Shown here: positions 18,897 to 27,032 of the stretch, in pieces | How the letters are laid out: each line of letters opens with the position of its first letter | Position numbering within the stretch: position 1 is the first letter of the stretch | DNA from: Deltaproteobacteria bacterium | Lineage (GTDB): Bacteria > Desulfobacterota > DSM-4660 > Desulfatiglandales > Desulfatiglandaceae | DNA length: 64,000 nucleotides | Assembly (NCBI GenBank): GCA_019307815.1 | Contig: JAFDIV010000009.1 | Coordinates: 47,541-111,540 of the forward strand | Reading direction: 5' to 3' | The notes under the pieces: model-generated | The model's input: only the letters and a program-made list of their open reading frames with translations | Databases searched by the model: none | What the model was told of the DNA's origin: nothing | Program-made: the position numbers and the translations under genes

Positions 18897-19481
18897 TTAA
18901 TACCTGAAATCCACTGTGTACCAGTCGGTTTCAAAATCCCAGAGGGAAAGGAAAAATAAAATATCATGCAAATGGAAAGGTAGTCTGATCCTGTCCAGCT
19001 CGGCCATTATCTTAATCCTGTAGTGGGCCCCTTTCCGGAGATTTTGAAGCTTGGTCAGTTTTAAGGCCACAACTTCCGACATTAGTTTTTTTGCCTTGCT
19101 GAAATCCTTTACCTTAACAGTCCCATTCTCCCTTTCTGAGAGCCTAATGTTATATATCCTCTTCAAACTATCATATTGGATGTCGTGGCTAAACTCCAGA
19201 CGGGCGATACGCCTATCCCACCACATCTCTCTAGCCTCATAGAGCTTCACAACGAATGTAAAAGTGGTAGTAATTCCCGCCTCAATGGCCTTGGTCATCT
19301 CTGGGGTAAAGCAATTTCTAACTACAAAATAAAGGAGGAGATCATCCCGCGTATTGGTAACAACAATATCTGCTATGGAAGCCTTATCAGCCTTCGCTTC
19401 TGTACAAAATCCGAAAAGCAAGACTAATGCCAACAGAAGCCCGAGCAACCTTGGTGTTTTCCCAAAAACTATCCGTTCCAC
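18897..19481 (-). CDS. DUF4390 protein with signal peptide
   Basis: The mature part carries the DUF4390 features DLLLYFVVRNCFTPEM and WWDRRIARLEFSHDIQYD. I chose the GTG at 19481 because AAGGA stands just before it and a clean signal peptide then follows (RLLGLLLALVLLFGF, cleavage after an Ala-rich KADKA). A TTG at 19562 would add 27 residues. DUF4390 genes often precede an NtrY-like kinase in this kind of genome, as here; the role is unknown, perhaps an extracytoplasmic partner of the kinase. Confidence 0.8.
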   Translation of the reverse strand: MERIVFGKTPRLLGLLLALVLLFGFCTEAKADKASIADIVVTNTRDDLLLYFVVRNCFTPEMTKAIEAGITTTFTFVVKLYEAREMWWDRRIARLEFSHDIQYDSLKRIYNIRLSERENGTVKVKDFSKAKKLMSEVVALKLTKLQNLRKGAHYRIKIMAELDRIRLPFHLHDILFFLSLWDFETDWYTVDFRY

Positions 19482-19682
19482 AGTTTCCTTACTCAGATCG
19501 TATCTTACCAAGGGCTTTCGCCTAATACCTCTTACCAGGCCTGGAACAAACAAAAAGAACAAGCATGGTCACCTCAGACAAGCAGTGTCTTTTCACCTGA
19601 ACAAGTAGAAATATCATGTAAATCTAATATTAGAGTAGGAACTTGGTAATTGCAAGGGGGAACAGGAAGGCCAAAACCAAAC

Positions 19683-19717
19683 AAAAAAGCCATCCCTTTC
19701 AAGATAGAAGAATGGCC
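19683..19717 (-). terminator. Rho-independent terminator after lpxC
   Basis: On the minus strand a seven-pair stem (GCCATTC with GGATGGC, one G-U pair) is followed by TTTTTT. It begins 27 bases after the lpxC stop and separates lpxC from the DUF4390-ntrY-waaA operon downstream. Confidence 0.6.
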
Positions 19718-19743
19718 TTATGGGGGGAACTATTTAACACAAA

Positions 19744-20673
19744 TCAAGCAAAGGCGGAATCAGGTAAACCGAATGCGGGAACCTTTACAGCTTCATCTGT
19801 GCATTCCTTTTCGCTTTTGAATTTAATTACCTTCCAGTGCTTCTTTGAGCTTATCAATTTTTTTAGCATATACTGATTCAAAAAATGCCCCGACCTTTTC
19901 ACGTTGAAATGTCCAATCACAGGAGAACCAATTATAGACAGATCACCAATGAAATCCAGAATCTTATGTCTCACAAATTCGTCTTTATACCTAAGCCCAT
20001 CCTCATTGAGGATCTTGAAATCATCCACCACAATAGCATTGTCTAAAGAACCGCCCTTTGCCAGTCCATTCTGCTTAAGCGTTTCAACATCCTTCAAGAA
20101 TCCGAACGTCCTAGCCTTGCTTATCTCCTCAGCAAAATCTTTGGCCGAAAAGGTCAGCTCATAGGTCTGATTCCTCAGTAATGGGTGTTGAAACTCTATG
20201 GTATACGTTATTTTAAGCTCTCTGGACGGGTAGATATGTACCGAGCGATTCCCATCCTCAACTTTAAACGGCTTCTTAATAACGATAAATCGCTTCGGTT
20301 CATCCTGATCACGTATGCCAGCAGTCTTTATTAAAAAAACAAATGGCGCCGCGCTGCCATCCATTATAGGAACCTCGGGCCCATCGAGCTCCACAATGGC
20401 ATTGTCGATCCCCAACCCAAACAGGGCTGCCATTAGATGCTCAATGGTTGAAACCCGGCAGCCATTGTAACCGATTGTAGTGGCAAGGGTGGTATCAATA
20501 ACATTCTTAAATGTCGCCTCTATAGGAGGGGATCCTGGAAGATCTGTCCTTATAAACCGTATGCCGGTATTGGGTGGGGCGGGCTTAAGTTTGAGCCTTA
20601 CCCTTTCCCCGGAATGAAGCCCGACTCCTGTGCAACTGACATCCTCTTTGAGCGTTCTCTGTCTGTAATCCAC
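19744..20673 (-). CDS. lpxC: UDP-3-O-acyl-N-acetylglucosamine deacetylase
   Basis: LpxC (309 residues) performs the committed zinc-dependent step of lipid A synthesis. The zinc ligands are visible as STIEHLMAAL (His near 79) and VRHKILDFIGDL (His and Asp near 238 and 242), with MDGSAAPFV and GGSLDNAIV also typical. The start is a GTG preceded by AAGGAAG. The gene has its own terminator, so it appears to be a single unit; a 440-base gap lies upstream. Confidence 0.95.
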   Translation of the reverse strand: MDYRQRTLKEDVSCTGVGLHSGERVRLKLKPAPPNTGIRFIRTDLPGSPPIEATFKNVIDTTLATTIGYNGCRVSTIEHLMAALFGLGIDNAIVELDGPEVPIMDGSAAPFVFLIKTAGIRDQDEPKRFIVIKKPFKVEDGNRSVHIYPSRELKITYTIEFQHPLLRNQTYELTFSAKDFAEEISKARTFGFLKDVETLKQNGLAKGGSLDNAIVVDDFKILNEDGLRYKDEFVRHKILDFIGDLSIIGSPVIGHFNVKRSGHFLNQYMLKKLISSKKHWKVIKFKSEKECTDEAVKVPAFGLPDSAFA

Positions 20674-20966
20674 CCGTTCTTCCTTTCCTTGTGAAATTGC
20701 ACACGAATTTCTTCTCTTTTAAGCAAAGTGTGTGCCATAGTTACAAGAAATCAATAAAAAAGCAAATGATGCCACTAACATATTGAAATGACATTATTTT
20801 TTCAAAACTTTCATGTTCGGTATACAAAAAGACAAACCAAAATATCTCAAAAATGGTGTGTTAAAAAAAACACAGTTGTTTGGGCAAATGTGCCAAATAC
20901 GCCATTGTGGTTTTACATTTCCAGGACCCATCACTTCATCATATCTTTTATTTCCCCGCACCCTTG

Positions 20967-20997
20967 TTAACACTTGAAAACAATTGGGCTCTATACT
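20967..20997 (+). promoter_or_regulatory. Candidate promoter for mltA
   Basis: TTAACA at 20967-20972 and a good -10 box TATACT at 20992-20997 are separated by 19 bases. A start near 21004 would place two hairpins within the first 70 bases of the transcript. The remainder of 20674-20960 shows no recognisable gene or site. Confidence 0.4.
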
Positions 20998-21003
20998 AAG
21001 TAT

Positions 21004-21112
21004 TGACTCTCCCTGCAGCAAACTGCAGGGAATCGTCCAAACCGGCAACTCACTCAGTGCCGAAGGGCACTGAAAATCTTCAATCCATGGATCGGTACGG
21101 GATGGGGCTCTT
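21004..21112 (+). promoter_or_regulatory. Structured 5' leader of mltA with two perfect hairpins
   Basis: Hairpin 1 pairs CCCTGCAG (21011-21018) with CTGCAGGG (21023-21030) around the loop CAAA. Hairpin 2 pairs TCAGTGCC (21054-21061) with GGCACTGA (21066-21073) around GAAG. Both have eight perfect pairs and four-base loops, 23 bases apart. No run of T follows either, so they are not ordinary terminators. I could not match the arrangement to a riboswitch class I know. Confidence 0.45.
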
Positions 21113-22333
21113 ATGATACATATGAAAACAAGCTTTGTATTTAGAGCGCGCATTGCACTCGCCTTTGGTTTCTTACTGAGCCTGCTTCTTGGGTGCTATC
21201 CCCTGATCAAAAAGGAAGTCAAGGGGCCTGAAGAAGCCATGACAAGGGTACGCTTTTTCTTCCCCTCATTTGAAGACGATATGGATATCCAGTCTCTGAG
21301 ACTAGCCATTACAAAAAATCTGGATTATCTTTACCGCCTGGATCCTGGTTATATCTTCTTTTACGGACCGGAGAAGGTCACGTGTAGACGCGTCAGACAG
21401 ACACAGGAGGCATTTCTTGACCTCATCTCTCAAACGACCGATCCCAGGCAAGTCCGAACTTACATCAAAAAGCACTTCTTGGTGATGAAGGCAAGGGGAA
21501 TGGAGGGAGGCGGAAGTGTCTTGTTTACTGGTTACTTTGAACCAACATACGAAGCTAGCCTGGAAAGAAATGAGACCTTCAAGTATCCCATTTATCGGGT
21601 CCCAGATGATCTGGTGCAAATAGATTTGGGCCTTTTCCGTGAGAGATTCAGGGGTGAAAAGATAGTTGGCAGGGTTGAAGGCCATTCTGTAGCCCCCTAT
21701 TACTCAAGAAATGAGATTGATGTAGAAAGGGTCCTAGATAACAAGAACCTGGAAATCGCCTGGCTGAAAGATCCGGTAGACGTTCTGTTCCTCCAGATCC
21801 AGGGCTCGGGCAGGCTCCTTCTTCCTGACGGAAGCACAATCTCCGTGGGTTATGCTGCCTCCAATGGTCATCCCTACAGGAGCGTAGGCCGGTACATGAT
21901 CGAAAAGGGCTATATTGACAGGGAAGAAATTTCTATGCAGCGAATAAGGGAATTTCTGCGTCATCACCCTTGGCTTGTGGATGAGATTCTAAGCCAGAAC
22001 CCTTCCTACGTGTTCTTTAGGAGACTGGAAAGCGGCCCTTTAGGGAATATCAATGTTCCTCTTACACCGGGAAGATCCATCGCCCTGGACGCGAAGCTTT
22101 TCCCAAAAGGAGCTCTTGCCTTCATCACATGCCAAAAACCCGTAGTGGATTCCACGGGTCACATCACCCATTGGGTTCCATTCTCACGATTTATGCTGAA
22201 CCAGGATACAGGCGGAGCTATTAAAGGGGCGGGCAGGGCCGATATCTTCTGGGGAAACGGGCCCTATGCAGAACTGGCCGCTGGGCACATGAAGCATGAA
22301 GGCGAGCTTTATTTCCTGATAAAAAAGCCATGA
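21113..22333 (+). CDS. mltA: Membrane-bound lytic murein transglycosylase A
   Basis: A 406-residue lipoprotein: the signal segment FGFLLSLLLGC gives a lipobox with Cys near residue 25. The MltA domain follows (GSVLFTGYFEPTYEAS; LFLQIQGSGRL), and the C-terminal 3D domain carries the catalytic Asp in GGAIKGAGRADIFWG. MltA cleaves peptidoglycan strands to 1,6-anhydromuropeptides at the outer membrane. An in-frame ATG at 21122 is an equally good start. The gene faces glyS, 38 bases away. Confidence 0.92.
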   Translation: MIHMKTSFVFRARIALAFGFLLSLLLGCYPLIKKEVKGPEEAMTRVRFFFPSFEDDMDIQSLRLAITKNLDYLYRLDPGYIFFYGPEKVTCRRVRQTQEAFLDLISQTTDPRQVRTYIKKHFLVMKARGMEGGGSVLFTGYFEPTYEASLERNETFKYPIYRVPDDLVQIDLGLFRERFRGEKIVGRVEGHSVAPYYSRNEIDVERVLDNKNLEIAWLKDPVDVLFLQIQGSGRLLLPDGSTISVGYAASNGHPYRSVGRYMIEKGYIDREEISMQRIREFLRHHPWLVDEILSQNPSYVFFRRLESGPLGNINVPLTPGRSIALDAKLFPKGALAFITCQKPVVDSTGHITHWVPFSRFMLNQDTGGAIKGAGRADIFWGNGPYAELAAGHMKHEGELYFLIKKP

Positions 22334-22371
22334 GTTAATATTTGGCTCTTTATTTCAGAGGGAGACGGCCG

Positions 22372-24450
22372 TCATATCTGAAATTTGGAAAAATCTACCA
22401 CCTTTAAAAACAGACTCTCTATGTGCTGAAGCATACCTAGGCGGTTTTCCCTCAATGCCTGACTTTCTTTGGTCAGAATTTCCACTTCATCAAAAAAACG
22501 ATCCACTGGCTCCTTGAATGCCATCAGCAAGGAAAAAGCCATTTGGTAATTCCCTTGATCAACCGCCTTTGCCAGGTCTGCTTGGCAGTTTTCATAAATA
22601 TTCCATAACCCAGACTCACTCGCTTCTTTGAAAAGGCCGGGGTTCACCTGATAACTCTTTTCAGCCTTTTTCAAAATGTTCCTCACCCGCTTGAAGGTTA
22701 GTGCAAGCCCTTCAAACTCTTCAGACTCTGTGGCGAATCTTTTGAGGGCATCAATGCGTGCTTTAAGTTGATTAATCCTTTCAAAATCAGCTGAAATGAC
22801 CGCCTCCACCTCATCAGAGGCATATCCACTGCGGAGCATCATCTGCTTGTAGCGCTCTCTGAAAAATCCCATCACCTTATTATGTACGGTTTCTGTATCA
22901 AATGAGATGCGGGCCTTCAGAAGATCCATGGCCTTTGATGTGAATTGTCCCAGGCCAATACTAGCCTTTGTATCTTCCAAAATCCTGAGGATCGCAAGGG
23001 CATGTCTTCTTAAGGCAAAGGGATCGGCTGTGCCAGTTGGTTCTAAGCCCACTGCAAAACAGCCCACCACCGTATCCATCCTGTCAGCCAGACCCACCAC
23101 GGCGCCTATCTCCCCTTGAGGGAGCTCTCCCCCGGCGCGCAACGGTAGATAATGCTCCCTGATGGCAATACACACCTCTTCCGGATATCCTTCAAGCCGC
23201 GCATAGGCCTCCCCCATAATTCCTTGAAGGGATGGGAATTCATCTACCATGTAGGTGACAAGGTCGCACTTGCATAGGCGACAGGCAAGGGCTACATCTT
23301 CGCGCTTCTCTGGACAAATCCGCTCTGCCAGCCAATCGGCAAGTCTTGTAAAGCGTTCCACCTTCTCATAGGATGTCCCCAAATCTGCCTGATAGATCAC
23401 CTCCTTCAGATCCTCTATCCGGTCAGCCAAGGGCCTTTTTCTATCCTCCCTAAAAAAGAAATCCGCATCAGCCAGCCTGGCCCGCAGCACTCTCTCGTTG
23501 CCCTTGCGGACAACATCCATGTCTTTTGCCTTGGTATTGCTAATTGCCACAAAACTGGCCATGAGCTTGCCATCAGAGCCATGCACAGCAAAATATTTCT
23601 GGTGCTCTTTCATGGCAGTAATTAACACGCGTTCAGGGAGGTGCAGGAATTTCTCATCAAATACACCACAAAAGGGCACAGGATATTCAACTAGGTTGGC
23701 AACAGTGCTCACCAGTTCTGGGTCAAGACCAGGGGTTCCTCCTATCCTCTTGGCCTCTTCATTGGCCCCAGCCTCCACTAGTTTCCTTCTCTCACTGCCA
23801 TCAATGATTACATATGCATCTTTCATCTTTTGGAGATAATCTTGAAGACCGGACACTTCCATCTCTGCAGGGGCCATGAACCTGTGCCCCCTTGTTTTGT
23901 TACTGCTCTTTATTCCAGCTACTTCAAACGGAATTACCTCCCCATTTAACAATGCCAAGACCCAGTGAATAGGACGGACAAAGGCAAACCCTATATCACC
24001 CCATCGCATAGACTTGGGCCATGGGATCTCAGCTATAAGCTCTGGGAGAATCTGGGATAAAATGTTCAAAGTGGGCCTGCCCTCTATCTTCCGTTTAACA
24101 CAAAGATACTCCCCTTTGGGTGTGCTCTTTATCTCAAGGGCATCAATTGAGACCCCCTGCCTCTGTGCAAATCCCATGGCAGCTTTTGTAGGGTTTCCGT
24201 CCTGGTCAAAAGCGACTTTTTTAGGAGGTCCTGTCACCTCTTCTTCCACATCCTCTTGTCTCTCGGCAATCCCTCTCCCCATCAGTACCAGCCGACGAGG
24301 GGTTCCATAACAGGAAAGCCCACCATCTACCTTGATCCGGTTTTCCCTTAATTTAACCAAGGCGCGCTTTTCCAGTTCCTCTAGCGCGTCATTCAAATAG
24401 CCTGATGGAATCTCCTCGGTGCCGATCTCCAATAATAATTCAACAGCCAT
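22372..24450 (-). CDS. glyS: Glycyl-tRNA synthetase beta subunit
   Basis: The 692-residue beta chain of the bacterial alpha2beta2 enzyme. It starts with the diagnostic LLLEIGTEEIPSGYL, followed by the tRNA-binding core (RVLITAMKEHQKYFAV) and a C-terminal anticodon-binding domain. AAGGATGAGG precedes the ATG. glyQ lies 88 bases upstream on the same strand, and the two are surely one transcript. Confidence 0.97.
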   Translation of the reverse strand: MAVELLLEIGTEEIPSGYLNDALEELEKRALVKLRENRIKVDGGLSCYGTPRRLVLMGRGIAERQEDVEEEVTGPPKKVAFDQDGNPTKAAMGFAQRQGVSIDALEIKSTPKGEYLCVKRKIEGRPTLNILSQILPELIAEIPWPKSMRWGDIGFAFVRPIHWVLALLNGEVIPFEVAGIKSSNKTRGHRFMAPAEMEVSGLQDYLQKMKDAYVIIDGSERRKLVEAGANEEAKRIGGTPGLDPELVSTVANLVEYPVPFCGVFDEKFLHLPERVLITAMKEHQKYFAVHGSDGKLMASFVAISNTKAKDMDVVRKGNERVLRARLADADFFFREDRKRPLADRIEDLKEVIYQADLGTSYEKVERFTRLADWLAERICPEKREDVALACRLCKCDLVTYMVDEFPSLQGIMGEAYARLEGYPEEVCIAIREHYLPLRAGGELPQGEIGAVVGLADRMDTVVGCFAVGLEPTGTADPFALRRHALAILRILEDTKASIGLGQFTSKAMDLLKARISFDTETVHNKVMGFFRERYKQMMLRSGYASDEVEAVISADFERINQLKARIDALKRFATESEEFEGLALTFKRVRNILKKAEKSYQVNPGLFKEASESGLWNIYENCQADLAKAVDQGNYQMAFSLLMAFKEPVDRFFDEVEILTKESQALRENRLGMLQHIESLFLKVVDFSKFQI

Positions 24451-24538
24451 TACCTCATCCTTCTCTTTTCCTTTTCTTATTGGCTCACCCTCTAATTTTA
24501 GATCACTTTAGCGCACTCATAACTTTAGATCACTTTTC

Positions 24539-25408
24539 TCACTTTTCCAATAGCGGATGCCCCATCTCCTCTCTCTGGGCCAAGTAGTTTCTGGCCGTAA
24601 GACGGGCTAGATTTCTTAGCCGATCAATAAAATGGGTTCTCTGGGTAACGCTGATCGCCCCTCTTGCGTCCAGTATATTAAAGATGTGAGAGCATTTGAG
24701 GCAATAATCGTATGCAGGGAGCACAAGCGATTGCTCGCTAAGCCGGATGGATTCCTTTTCATACATATCGAAGGTCTTCAACAGCATATCCACATCGGCC
24801 TGTTCAAAGTGATACACCGAAAGCTCCCATTCGCTTTTCTTATGAACGTCCCCGTAGGTGAGCTTGTTATTCCACATGAGTTCAAACACATCCTCCTTTT
24901 CCTGGAGGTACATGGCAATACGTTCAAGGCCGTATGTAAGCTCTACAGATATGGGATCCAGTCGAACGCTCCCTGCCTGCTGAAAATAGGTGAACTGGGT
25001 TATTTCCATTCCGTCCAGCCATACCTCCCACCCAAGACCCGATGCACCCACATTGGGTGACTCCCAGTCGTCTTCCACAAATCTTATGTCATGGTCAAGG
25101 GGGTCTATTCCCAATGCCTTCAAGCTGCCCAGATACATTTCTTGAATATCCACCGGCGAAGGTTTAATTATCACCTGATACTGATAGTAGTGTCCAAGGC
25201 GATTTGGATTTTCCCCATATCGTCCATCGGTTGGTCTTCGGGAAGGCTCCACATAGGCAACAGACCATGGCTCAGGACCCAGCACCCTCAGAAGGGTGGC
25301 AGGATTCATTGTGCCGGCCCCTACCTCTATGTCATAAGGTTGCTGAATAAGACAGCCCTTATCGGCCCAATATCGTTCAAGGGCCATGATGAGTTCTTGA
25401 AAGGTCAT
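24539..25408 (-). CDS. glyQ: Glycyl-tRNA synthetase alpha subunit
   Basis: The 289-residue catalytic alpha chain. Signature segments are [24 protein letters not shown] and [21 protein letters not shown]. The ATG at 25408 has GAGGTGG five bases upstream and is preferred over a GTG nine bases earlier. A promoter with a perfect -35 lies 40 to 70 bases upstream. Confidence 0.97.
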   Translation of the reverse strand: MTFQELIMALERYWADKGCLIQQPYDIEVGAGTMNPATLLRVLGPEPWSVAYVEPSRRPTDGRYGENPNRLGHYYQYQVIIKPSPVDIQEMYLGSLKALGIDPLDHDIRFVEDDWESPNVGASGLGWEVWLDGMEITQFTYFQQAGSVRLDPISVELTYGLERIAMYLQEKEDVFELMWNNKLTYGDVHKKSEWELSVYHFEQADVDMLLKTFDMYEKESIRLSEQSLVLPAYDYCLKCSHIFNILDARGAISVTQRTHFIDRLRNLARLTARNYLAQREEMGHPLLEK

Positions 25409-25447
25409 GATTTCCACCTCTTAGAAATCTTTTACATGCGATGAGGA

Positions 25448-25476
25448 AAGGTATCACCCCCTCCAAAGGATGTCAA
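25448..25476 (-). promoter_or_regulatory. Candidate promoter for glyQ-glyS
   Basis: On the minus strand TTGACA (25476-25471) is followed after 17 bases by TACCTT (25453-25448). Perfect -35 and spacing, weak -10. The start would be near 25441, giving a short leader before glyQ. Confidence 0.4.
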
Positions 25477-25567
25477 GAAACCCAGTATTTGGGCACGATC
25501 AATTTGCAACCTGTCAGGGACTATGATAGGATATTTTATATTGAAATTTGGGGTTCTAAATAAGCTA

Positions 25568-26215
25568 ATGACGCACGACTACCGCCTGGCAAGAGAAAAG
25601 ATGGTCAAGACCCAACTAATTCCTCGGGGCATTAAGGACCCTGGTGTCTTGGCCGCTATGGGAAAGGTGCCAAGGCATCTGTTTGTGGAAGAGGCCCTTC
25701 GCGGAGAAGCGTATAATGACCATCCACTCCCTATTGGGCATAAACAGACCATCTCCCAACCCTATATTGTGGCCCTCATGACCCAGGCATTAGGGCTTAC
25801 AGGCCCCGAGAACACCCTGGAGATCGGGACTGGCACTGGCTATCAAACGGCTATCTTGGCCGAGCTGTCCGAAAAGGTATATACCATTGAAAGGATCCGC
25901 CCTCTCCTGGAAAAGGCACGTAAAAGATTATGGGACCTGGGATATACCAATATCCTCTTTAAGGCCTTCGACGGGACCCTGGGATGGGAAGAGTATGCAC
26001 CATTTGATGCGATCATTGTGACAGCCGGCGCTCCGAAGATCCCTCAGCCGTTGATCGATCAACTGGCCGAAGGGGGGCGTCTTGTGATCCCTGTGGGAGG
26101 AAAATTCAGCCAGGATCTCATTAAAGTTACGAAAAAAAACGGCAGCCTTATCCGAGAAAACCTTGGGGGCTGCCGTTTTGTTGACCTGATCGGTATCCAT
26201 GGCTGGAAAGAATAA
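25568..26215 (+). CDS. pcm: Protein-L-isoaspartate O-methyltransferase
   Basis: This SAM-dependent repair methyltransferase (about 215 residues) acts on isoaspartyl residues in aged proteins. The N-terminus [15 protein letters not shown], the [19 protein letters not shown] block and the SAM loop [17 protein letters not shown] are diagnostic. I prefer the ATG at 25568; an ATG at 25523 would add 15 residues. Its last 80 bases contain a 12-pair terminator-like hairpin serving the opposite strand. Confidence 0.93.
   Translation: MTHDYRLAREKMVKTQLIPRGIKDPGVLAAMGKVPRHLFVEEALRGEAYNDHPLPIGHKQTISQPYIVALMTQALGLTGPENTLEIGTGTGYQTAILAELSEKVYTIERIRPLLEKARKRLWDLGYTNILFKAFDGTLGWEEYAPFDAIIVTAGAPKIPQPLIDQLAEGGRLVIPVGGKFSQDLIKVTKKNGSLIRENLGGCRFVDLIGIHGWKE
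26136..26179 (-). terminator. Strong intrinsic terminator inside the 3' end of pcm
   Basis: AAAACGGCAGCC at 26136-26147 and GGCTGCCGTTTT at 26168-26179 are perfect reverse complements, 12 pairs around a 20-base loop. On the minus strand the stem is followed by eight consecutive T, an excellent terminator for the small gene at 26229-26444 that points into pcm. On the plus strand only four T follow, and translation of pcm would disrupt it. Confidence 0.8.
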
Positions 26216-26228
26216 AGCCAGTGCTGAA

Positions 26229-26444
26229 TTATAAGTCTTTAAAAAGCTCTCTGGCTACTTTTACTGGGTCTTCGTCTCTATCAAGAGGAGTCCCGTTCGT
26301 GATTACATCCCAGCGATCAGGATATAATTCCCACTTTCCCTCATTGGTGTAACGCACTACAGTTCCCTTTCCAACGCGAACAACAAAAGAGCTTTCTACC
26401 ACATAGTATTTATATTTCTTGAACATGGGGTCATAAAAACACAA
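26229..26444 (-). CDS. Small unknown protein
   Basis: A 71-residue basic and aromatic protein beginning at 26444; the second Met (26426, MFKKYKYYVVESS) may be the real start. The sequence VVRYTNEGKWELYPDRWDVITNG reads like a real domain rather than chance, and the strong minus-strand terminator 50 bases beyond its stop supports a transcribed gene. I do not recognise the family. Confidence 0.55.
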   Translation of the reverse strand: MCFYDPMFKKYKYYVVESSFVVRVGKGTVVRYTNEGKWELYPDRWDVITNGTPLDRDEDPVKVARELFKDL

Positions 26445-26623
26445 CTGAAGACGGAGGTCAATGCGTTAATACAAGAGAACTGTCTTGCAAATTGGTGTAT
26501 TTTGACCCGAAGTCCTTTTATTTACCCTCAAATGCTCATGGGCAGGGATTGATGCTCTGGGGCTTTTCCCAGTTCCTATTATCTTTGGCTGATCATATTC
26601 AATTAATTAGTTCATCCGATTAG

Positions 26624-26683
26624 ATTCTGACTTCTGGCTCCTGCCTTCTGAGTTCCATCTCTTTTTGCAGGCTGAGTTCTGAA
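26624..26683. repeat. Degenerate TTCTGA/CTCCTG-rich stretch in the gap before fliD
   Basis: Several imperfect copies of TTCTGA with TTCTGGCTCCTG-like pieces follow one another. Such stretches are familiar intergenic filler in this kind of genome. An open frame across it (26620-26808, minus) reads like translated filler. The rest of 26445-26840 shows nothing I can name. Confidence 0.35.
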
Positions 26684-26841
26684 CAGTCCAACTGGAAAAT
26701 GACAGATTTTTGGATAGACCCAGGCCTAGATTGCCATTTTTGCAAAAATAGGGAAGCCTCAATATGTTTCAATTCGTACAATTGATTATAAAAGGATATA
26801 AATAACATTATATTCTTTCAAAAAACGTAGAAAAGTCAATA

Positions 26842-26856
26842 ACAACGGACCGTTGT
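26842..26856. promoter_or_regulatory. Palindrome upstream of the fliD promoter
   Basis: ACAACGG, one central A, then CCGTTGT form a perfect seven-base inverted repeat. It ends 17 bases before the candidate sigma-28 -35 box, a suitable place for a dimeric regulator. No known operator was matched. Confidence 0.35.
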
Positions 26857-26873
26857 AGGTACGGGAAAACCCT

Positions 26874-26900
26874 TAAGTCCCATCAACCGCCTTCCGATAA
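26874..26900 (+). promoter_or_regulatory. Candidate sigma-28 (FliA) promoter for fliD-fliS-flaG
   Basis: TAAG (26874-26877), 15 bases, then TCCGATAA (26893-26900). The enterobacterial FliA consensus is TAAA-N15-GCCGATAA, so seven of eight -10 bases, three of four -35 bases and the exact spacing agree. Late flagellar genes are normally FliA-dependent. Confidence 0.6.
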
Positions 26901-27032
26901 AAAATTTAGGCAGTTTGCATTAGCATACTTTTTTCTGAAGGCTCAATGCTGAACACACCCAAGAGGAAATTTCCATTTCCGAACGGGCACAACGCAAGGA
27001 TCCCATGGGATATTGACGAAAGGTGGGGAAAA

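Noticed and set aside
20794..21153. A 119-residue open frame on the minus strand between lpxC and mltA
   Set aside because: It runs over the mltA start and across two RNA-type hairpins, has no binding site and reads like translated intergenic sequence.
26620..26808. A 62-residue minus-strand open frame before fliD
   Set aside because: It is produced by the degenerate TTCTGA/CTCCTG filler and has no coding character.
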